Positions 58,356-64,000 of a DNA stretch of 64,000 nt are shown in pieces. This DNA is from Siphonodentalium dalli. Taxonomy: Eukaryota; Mollusca; Scaphopoda; Gadilida; Siphonodentaliidae. The position numbers were made by a program, and so were the translations under genes. The stretch covers positions 199,012,244 to 199,076,243 of the forward strand of contig CP136061.1 of NCBI GenBank assembly GCA_032622095.1. Direction: 5' to 3'. The number at the start of each line of letters is the position of its first letter. Position 1 is the first letter of the stretch. The notes below the pieces were generated by a model. It saw only the letters and a program-made list of their open reading frames with translations. It was not told the DNA's origin and did no database searches.

Positions 58356-58917
58356 GACACGAAGACGAGGTCCACCAGACAAAGCGTGTCCGCCCCGACC
58401 GGCATCTGCAATATCGCTCTCAAGAATAAGCAAACGACATCCAGGAATGGAGCACACAAGGCCAGAATCGACAGAAAACGTGTTGCAGGATGGCACCGAT
58501 GTTATGAATATAGTTCAACCAATGGGCGAGTATGCAGATCTAAGTGGGGATAACTTATTTGATCCCTACAACATGGCCGACGACCCTCAAGTAACCGCAA
58601 TGGACAATGTGCTGTACGCACGCGTAGAACGTCAAGGAGATACCAAGAGAGATACTAGTAAATCTGAAAACGAGGCGGAAGAAACGGTTGGTAATATTAC
58701 AGCAACGGACATAACACATGTAATAGTTGAACCGACTGGCGATGAGTATGCGTTGGTAAACAAACTCGACACCTCAGCAAGAAAAGGCAGCAACATGTCT
58801 GATGTCTCTGACGAATTTTCTTGTTATTCGAATGCGGCCGATGTTGTCGAGCAGCAACCGCAAATAGGAACGGGAGAATACAGTTATAGCCAACTACAAT
58901 ACAGCACTAAGGATTGA
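58356..58917 (+). CDS. Cytoplasmic-tail terminal exon of the putative receptor, with ITIM-like tyrosine motifs
   Basis: 562 bases: one base completing the Leu codon from the TM exon, 186 codons, then TGA. It starts TRRRGPPDKACPPRP, very basic next to the membrane, then becomes acidic and disordered-looking. Tyrosine motifs: GEYADL, DPYNMA, NVLYARV (fits the ITIM pattern V/I/L/S-x-Y-x-x-V/I/L), GDEYALV and EYSYSQLQYS near the C-terminus. Such spaced YxxL/V sites are phosphorylated by Src-family kinases and bind SH2 proteins in immune and engulfment receptors. Spacing does not match a canonical ITAM. The acceptor CTAACAG and the phase match with 40322 make the join convincing. The ligand and family are unknown. 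Confidence 0.78.
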
Positions 58918-59275
58918 GTTTGTTGCACACGAACCCGTCTTTACTGAACACGGCTGTGTTTGGTGTGTATAATCACGACAGTTGGGGAAACTTCATCTGT
59001 ATGGTGTACCGTATGTGTCCCTCCCTGCACATTATTTCAGTATAATGTATTTGTTTATACAGTTAAAACGAAAGATAGTTAGAAGAAAAATTCCATCTTC
59101 AAACTTTTTGGTTATAAGTTATAAACATAAAGGCCCACTTAACTTTCGCACCCCCAGATCAGTCATATAAAATATATGCAATAGTATATACCATTTCATA
59201 GAGGAAGCGCCAAAACATTGTATTTATCAATTTATTCGGTGTAATAAACTGTGAACATGTTGTTTTGTTGAGGTA
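58918..59275 (+). promoter_or_regulatory. Putative receptor 3' UTR with polyadenylation signal
   Basis: An AATAAA hexamer at 59243-59248 is followed by a T/G-rich stretch (GTTGTTTTGTTG), the usual downstream element, implying cleavage near 59260-59265 and a 3' UTR of about 345 bases. Confidence 0.5.
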
Positions 59276-59585
59276 CCGACGTGTGTTCTGTGCTTCAGTT
59301 GCACCTGGACTGTTCTGAAAAGTCTATTTTTTAATGGAAGGAGACTAAATCTATATCTTAGTTTGAATTCTGTTGCATTCTGGGAGCGAAACGTGGAAAA
59401 TGTTTCTATGATTTCAGCTATTTTGTATTACTATACGGGCATGCACATTCTGTGACACAGACGTTCCAAATGGTGATGAATTACAGTATTTTAATCATAT
59501 GTTATGTCATAGATTATTATTAAAACCGAATATCAAGGCACTATAAACAAATAGCAGGTGACTAGAAAACTAAATGGGCCAAAAT
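59140..59585. repeat. Segment duplicated at 39450-39948
   Basis: The 3' UTR end and following DNA align with the segment upstream of the TM exon in the same orientation. The AATAAA here is ACAAAC in the other copy. Homology stops at GGGCC on the right in both. Confidence 0.75.
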
Positions 59586-60750
59586 TTAATCTAAACAAGA
59601 GTTATTTCGTATAATATAATCCCTATAATGGTACAACACAACTATAGTGTCCTTGATATATTTCCACAAAATCGGTAAGTTCCTCGCAGAAAAGTACAGA
59701 TGTCTGCAATATGTTATTTTTCATCACCTCGAATATTTGGCGGCCTAGCAAAAACCCCGCTGACTTCTTCCAGAAATAGTACCGACGTGCGCGGACGCCT
59801 TTACGAGAGGTCATGCTTACGACTAAATTACTGACAAGTATTTCAGGAGACAAAATCTCCAATATATCTGAATATATTTCAACACCAACATATGTATTGC
59901 GTGATTCCATGTTAAGATTTACGAAAGCTATTTTACTATTTATTACATAACAGATCACTTCACAGATCCGAAGTTTCCCACGCATTGTCAAACTCAACTA
60001 TTTTTGAAAAACTGAGTAAGGCGATACATCCATAATTTTTTTTGTTTTTTGTTTTGCGAATGTGATTTGGGGGGGGGGGCTAGCCCCCGGGATGGTCGAA
60101 TAGACCGATTGGTCTATTCCTTCACCCCTCTACATCCATAACTCATTTTACTCATCTTATATAGGAGACCTCATCTTCGAGTTTTTATCAGTCAACGATA
60201 TCCGTGACTGATTATTCGTTCGCATCTTGTTGTATTTATAACTATTTCTAAATACTACGATCCTCACAAACATTTACTACGCCAGGATTGCACTCCATGT
60301 TTGGAAATGGTTTATTACGTCAAGTTGGGAATGCCGCGTCTTTGTAGAAATGAAATTTAGTGGACACATCTAGAGACGTACATCCGTTAGGGATTATCGT
60401 CGTCTTTTTAAAGAGATTGGTTTGGAACGAGAAGTGATACACGAAAGACACTATTTTGTTTAATATTGAATTTTCTATGCATGTATTTCATATCATTTCA
60501 AAGTTATAGCGGGACACCAGAAAATAATTTGTTCATTTTTCAACAACAACAACAGTACTCTTTGATAAATATTACATTTTTGTCTGTATGTATATACATA
60601 GGCATAATAGTTTATAATTATGTCATATTTGATTTGATTTTTTTTTTTGGATTTGATTTTCAACAGAACAATGCAGAACACAATGTTAATTAGCTTTGAT
60701 GTGTTTCTGTTATAACTGGAGGTCTGGAAACCTGAATACATATTTAAAAG
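59586..60750. other. Intergenic sequence, no gene recognised
   Basis: AT-rich with a G-run at 60069-60079. Bases 60700-60745 resemble 11855-11910, the intron just before the mini-exon (shared GGAGGTCTG and GAATACAT), but no exon follows here. Confidence 0.4.
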
Positions 60751-60751
60751 G

Positions 60752-61062
60752 GGACTGCGCCCTAAATCCGGCCATTTATGGGACACTCTCCTTTTATATT
60801 GAACAGAATATATGCAACAAATGAATGAATTTGAGCCATGGATTAGTGCAAAATAGACTAATGTGCTCTGTGAACGATGCAACAACTGGAGTCATAAATC
60901 CATTTGTATCATAATTACCATGTTTTTTGCATTGTTCATAGAGCACATGAATGTATTTTGTACTCATCCATGTCTCACATTCATTCATTTGTTGCATATA
61001 TTCTATTGAATATAAAAGGAGATGGTCCCATAAATGGCCGGATTTAATGTACAGTACCCATT
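60752..61062. mobile_element. Palindromic MITE of about 310 bp with TTAA ends
   Basis: Arms of about 130 bp (60768-60886 and 60920-61050) are inverted copies at roughly 85%, sharing CCGGCCATTTATGGGAC, TATATGCAACAAATGAATGA and ATGTGCTCT(G/A)TGAAC. The tips read TTAAAAGGGGACTG and, inverted, TTAAATGGGTACTG, suggesting a TTAA target. The sequence differs from the AGGTACTCAATC family, so it is a second TTAA group. Confidence 0.75.
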
Positions 61063-61905
61063 TAAGTCCGGGTGGACGGGTGATAGTTGATTTTGTATAC
61101 GACAATGGATGCATATGCTTGTCCATGCAGGGAATGATTCGATCTGGGATATATATAGGCCAATATCGATCCGTACATGCATGCCGGGATAATGGATAGG
61201 TTGGAGCCATTAAATTAACGCATTTAACGATGGTTGACATTATATATAGCCACGATTAAATATTTAGATGCTACTACCTGATTACGAAACAATGATTTGA
61301 CTATATATGACCCAAAAATAAACATTTTCGACTTGGGGCGGTCTTTGCGTGTAGACAGGTGTAAACTTTGTATTATAGGAATTTTCTAATATCCTTATCT
61401 TTAAACATGTTCATCTTTCAGAAAATATAGTACCCGTTAAAGCTATAACGCAGACGTTGATTTTTAAACATTTATTTTATTAGTAATGTGTGCATGTTTG
61501 TACAGACGTTGTGTGCATGTGGCGACACTTCACGGTTTTCAGGAAACAGTCACTTTGTGTTAATATTATATAATAGTGTCGTTACAATAATATCCGGTTC
61601 ACTCGAAACGACATCACCAGGATTCAATTAAATTTAAGTTCTCTAGTGTTTACTGATGTGGGGGTTGAATCCATGATGGGGAATCACGTGGTTTCGAGGC
61701 TGGTGAGTTCCACGCATTCAAAATGGCCGAGGCGAATGCAAACGCACAAAAACATAATACATGTATATGAGGAACTGACACAAAACAGCATTTTGACTGT
61801 TACGAGCATAAAATTATGCACACAAAATGCGAGATATGAGATTACTATGGAACGCCACGTGAATGTGAAGTTAGTGAGAAACATTATTTATTATGCGAGA
61901 CAAAT
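61063..61905. other. Intergenic sequence, no gene recognised
   Basis: Non-coding. An 87-codon plus frame ends where the 29-bp minisatellite begins and has no recognisable features. Confidence 0.35.
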
Positions 61906-62222
61906 GTGACAAGCCAAATGAATACGAGAATTTAATACTGTGATTCGACATAATTATGAACGCGAGATTAAGGTGAAACGACATATGAATGAGATATTAA
62001 TGTGAAACGACATAAGAATTATATGCTATAATTACAGGAGAAAGACAAATGAATGCGAGATTAATGTGAAAAGCCATATGAATGCGAGATTAATGTGAAA
62101 AGCCATAAGAATGCGAGATTAATGTGAAATGCCATAATTATGAATGCGAGATTAATGTGAAATGCCATAATTATGAATGCGAGATTAATGCGAAAAAGCC
62201 ATAAGAATGCGAGATTAATGTA
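61906..62222. repeat. Minisatellite, unit about 29 bp (array 1)
   Basis: About ten units of the form ATGAATGCGAGATTAATGTG plus AAAAGCCAT, more degenerate on the left. Identical in type to the array at 63390-63780; both are in the same orientation and were probably one array. Confidence 0.85.
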
Positions 62223-63389
62223 AACGAGAGGCCGATCACGATCGGTAGATGTTAACCCATCCCTTGGCGATAGTAAATTACTATGATCGCCATCATAAAT
62301 GAGAGTTTTGGTGTTTAATTATAGAGTATACTATTATGTACTATTATAGACAAATTTACATAACACAAATTATTGGAATTTATGGGTCACTCGCATTTAT
62401 ATAAGAGAATGCACTGGCACAGGATTTGTAATGCTGCACCACCACAGCCTTGGGTTAATTGTGAAAGGTGACCTGGACATGGAATACTTGGGTTAAGAGA
62501 GTCCAATTTAAGTTTACAATGATAATGTATCAAATTTTACCAACAATATAGAACAAGATAAGCCACCTCACTGCTGACCCATTAATATCATTATATAGCA
62601 GAGCTGTCAACAAATCACATGAATTGTTTATGTTGAAGGCTGACATCGCTATTAAACCAATAACATTTATAATGACCTCAGACCACCAGTAGAGTGATAT
62701 CTTCAGCAGTGCAAGGCAGCACAGATGTCCAAGACTACTGTTAATATCATGTGATGTGTATTGTTGAATCTTTATTTTAAATTAGATACCACAGCTTTCT
62801 TTATCAGATTATCTGCACATTGGCATAAGAGACATCAGAAAATAATATAGCCTTATCAATAGCTAAGTATAGTCCAAAGGCATGGGATAGAATTGGTGAA
62901 TTGGATTTAATGTCGCTCCAAACAAATTTACCAGTAAATAACACAAGATTTTGGACCGATTTAAACAAATTTGATGTGGTGACTCGGGATGGTACCCTTG
63001 GCAGAGTTATAATGGTGTTAGTTTTTCAAATTTTGTTAACTTTAAAAAAAAAAAAAAAATTATTTAAAAAAACTAATTTATTATATATTTTGTTATTTAT
63101 TAATTTATTTGATCATATTTTTTTTTAAATTGAGCAAGGAAGTCAATCTAAAAAAAAATTTTTTTAAGAGTGAATATTTTATCGAAAAAGGGCCATAACT
63201 CAGTTAAAAATAGTCGGATCAAACCCATATTCTAACTCAATCTGTCTTTTGTGCTGAGAAATTCATATACAAATATAGAAAATATTTGAGTTATCGCACC
63301 ATGCGTAAAGTGTCTATAGACAGACAGACAAGACAGACAGTGGTCAATCCGGAAAACGACACTATGTTTACCATACTGTGGTATGGGTA
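62223..63389. other. 1.17-kb segment splitting the minisatellite
   Basis: Starts with two hairpins (CCGATC-AC-GATCGG at 62231-62244, and GGCGAT...ATCGCC at 62266-62291) and ends in non-coding sequence with an A/T-only tract (63040-63170). It breaks a repeat unit on each side (AATGT|AAACG and ACAT|AAAAAG), as an insertion would. No coding region or clear terminal repeat was found. Confidence 0.45.
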
Positions 63390-63780
63390 AACATAAAAAG
63401 CCATAATAATGCGAGATTAATGTGAAAAAGCCATATGAATGTGAGATTAATGTGAAAAGCCATATGAATGCGAGATTAATGTGAAAAGCCATATGAATGC
63501 GAGATTAATGTGAAAAGCCATATGAATGCGAGATTAATGTGAAAAGCCATATGAATGCGAGATTATTGTGAAAAGCCATATGACTGAGAGATTAATGTGA
63601 AAAGACATATGAATGCGAGATTAATGTGAAACGCCATAATTATGAATGCGAGATAAAGGCGAAAAACATGAATGCGAGATTAATGTGAAAGTTTTAGCCA
63701 TATGAATGCGAGATTAATGTGAAACGCCATAATTGTGAAAGCGAGATTAAGGTGAAACGACATATGGATGCGAGATTAAA
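63390..63780. repeat. Minisatellite, unit about 29 bp (array 2)
   Basis: Thirteen units; the first seven are nearly identical 29-mers containing AAAGCCATATGAATGCGAG followed by ATTAATGTGA, and the last few vary in length. Each unit contains one TTAA. The array ends inside a unit at the TTAA where the transposon at 63778 begins. Confidence 0.9.
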
Positions 63781-64000
63781 GGTACTGAATCCGATTAGAT
63801 GCTCCAAAATTACTATTTCTTTGGCTTTGGGGGTAAAATAAATATTTGATTGGAGTCGAGGAACCCACCGATCAAAGCTCAGAGTGATCAGATATCGATT
63901 TTTGAAGTTTGTTAATTTTTGGAGATGTGGACAACTTCCACGTGCTCAAACAGACAAATTGCGGTTGTAAGATGGATAACTCGAAAATCAAGTGGTTACT
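63777..64000. mobile_element. Left end of a TTAA-flanked nonautonomous DNA transposon
   Basis: From GCGAGA-TTAA, the element begins AGGTACTGAATCCGAT and continues with GGAGTCGAGGAACCCACCGA and AGAGTGATCAGATATCGATT, matching the left arm of 54250-54626. It continues out of the window. The flanking minisatellite unit shows that TTAA was already present at the target. Confidence 0.75.

Noticed and set aside
58314-58496. Minus-strand 60-codon frame over the receptor tail exon
   Set aside because: Shadow of the spliced plus-strand exon; no motif of its own.
60466-60693. 75-codon apolar plus-strand frame with a glutamine run
   Set aside because: Its hydrophobicity comes from T-rich DNA; there are no splice signals and no relation to the receptor exons.
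61906-63780. CRISPR-like array of 28-29 base repeats
   Set aside because: There are no unique spacers between repeats, no cas genes, and the genome is eukaryotic. It is a minisatellite.

Overview
The window is eukaryotic, from an invertebrate animal. It is AT-rich and mostly non-coding, has GT-AG spliced exons, and is full of decayed non-LTR retrotransposons, a tyrosine-recombinase retrotransposon, Helitron-like arrays, a tRNA-headed SINE, small inverted-repeat transposons and minisatellites. The mix (Ngaro/DIRS with an SGNH hydrolase, LINEs with a 2A-like motif, microsatellite-bearing Helitrons) suggests a marine lophotrochozoan such as a mollusc, but the species cannot be named from the sequence.

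Main gene. Five + strand exons (11931-11957, 12697-13044, 37335-37529, 40238-40322, 58356-58917) have good splice sites and matching phases (1-1, 1-1, 1-1, 1-2, 2-stop). Together they read as the 3' half of a type I membrane receptor: a mini-exon, a six-cysteine ectodomain module, a Thr/Ser/Glu-rich stalk, one transmembrane helix with a basic stop-transfer, and a 186-residue tail with several YxxL/V motifs, one fitting an ITIM. The 5' exons and signal peptide were not found. Introns of about 0.7, 24.3, 2.7 and 18.0 kb hold most of the repeats below.

Layout. 1-168: right end of a TTAA-flanked element. 1.8-2.0 kb: palindromic minisatellite. 3.1-5.8 kb (-): Ngaro/DIRS-like element (RT-RNase H, tyrosine recombinase, SGNH hydrolase). 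6.9-7.8 kb: tandem duplication and a 133-bp inverted repeat. 10.4-11.7 kb: more repeats, including a GGTAGTTA palindrome. 14.3-15.0 kb: tandem/inverted repeat. 15.0-33.4 kb: five LINE copies or fragments on +, two CR1/jockey-like fragments on -, a pseudogene-like region at 24.0-26.1 kb, and a TIR transposon nested in a LINE. 33.5-37.0 kb: five head-to-tail Helitron-like units. 38.5-39.2 kb: about 41-bp minisatellite. 41.4-47.1 kb: giant inverted repeat whose core is the same minisatellite and whose right arm is amplified five-fold. 48.6-49.5 kb: CGGCCGAACGGC minisatellite and G/C runs. 51.2-54.6 kb: two complete TTAA elements around a SINE. 55.6-57.4 kb: four copies of an exon-like unit, one set between near-identical 210-bp inverted arms. 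57.5-57.9 kb: TACACA/TGTGTA repeat. 58.4-59.6 kb: receptor tail and 3' region. 60.75-61.06 kb: palindromic MITE. 61.9-63.8 kb: interrupted 29-bp minisatellite, ending where another TTAA element has inserted into its TTAA.

How it fits together: one host gene appears to be transcribed left to right across at least 47 kb. The mobile elements lie in its introns or just outside it, and nearly all of them are broken by frameshifts, stops or truncation.
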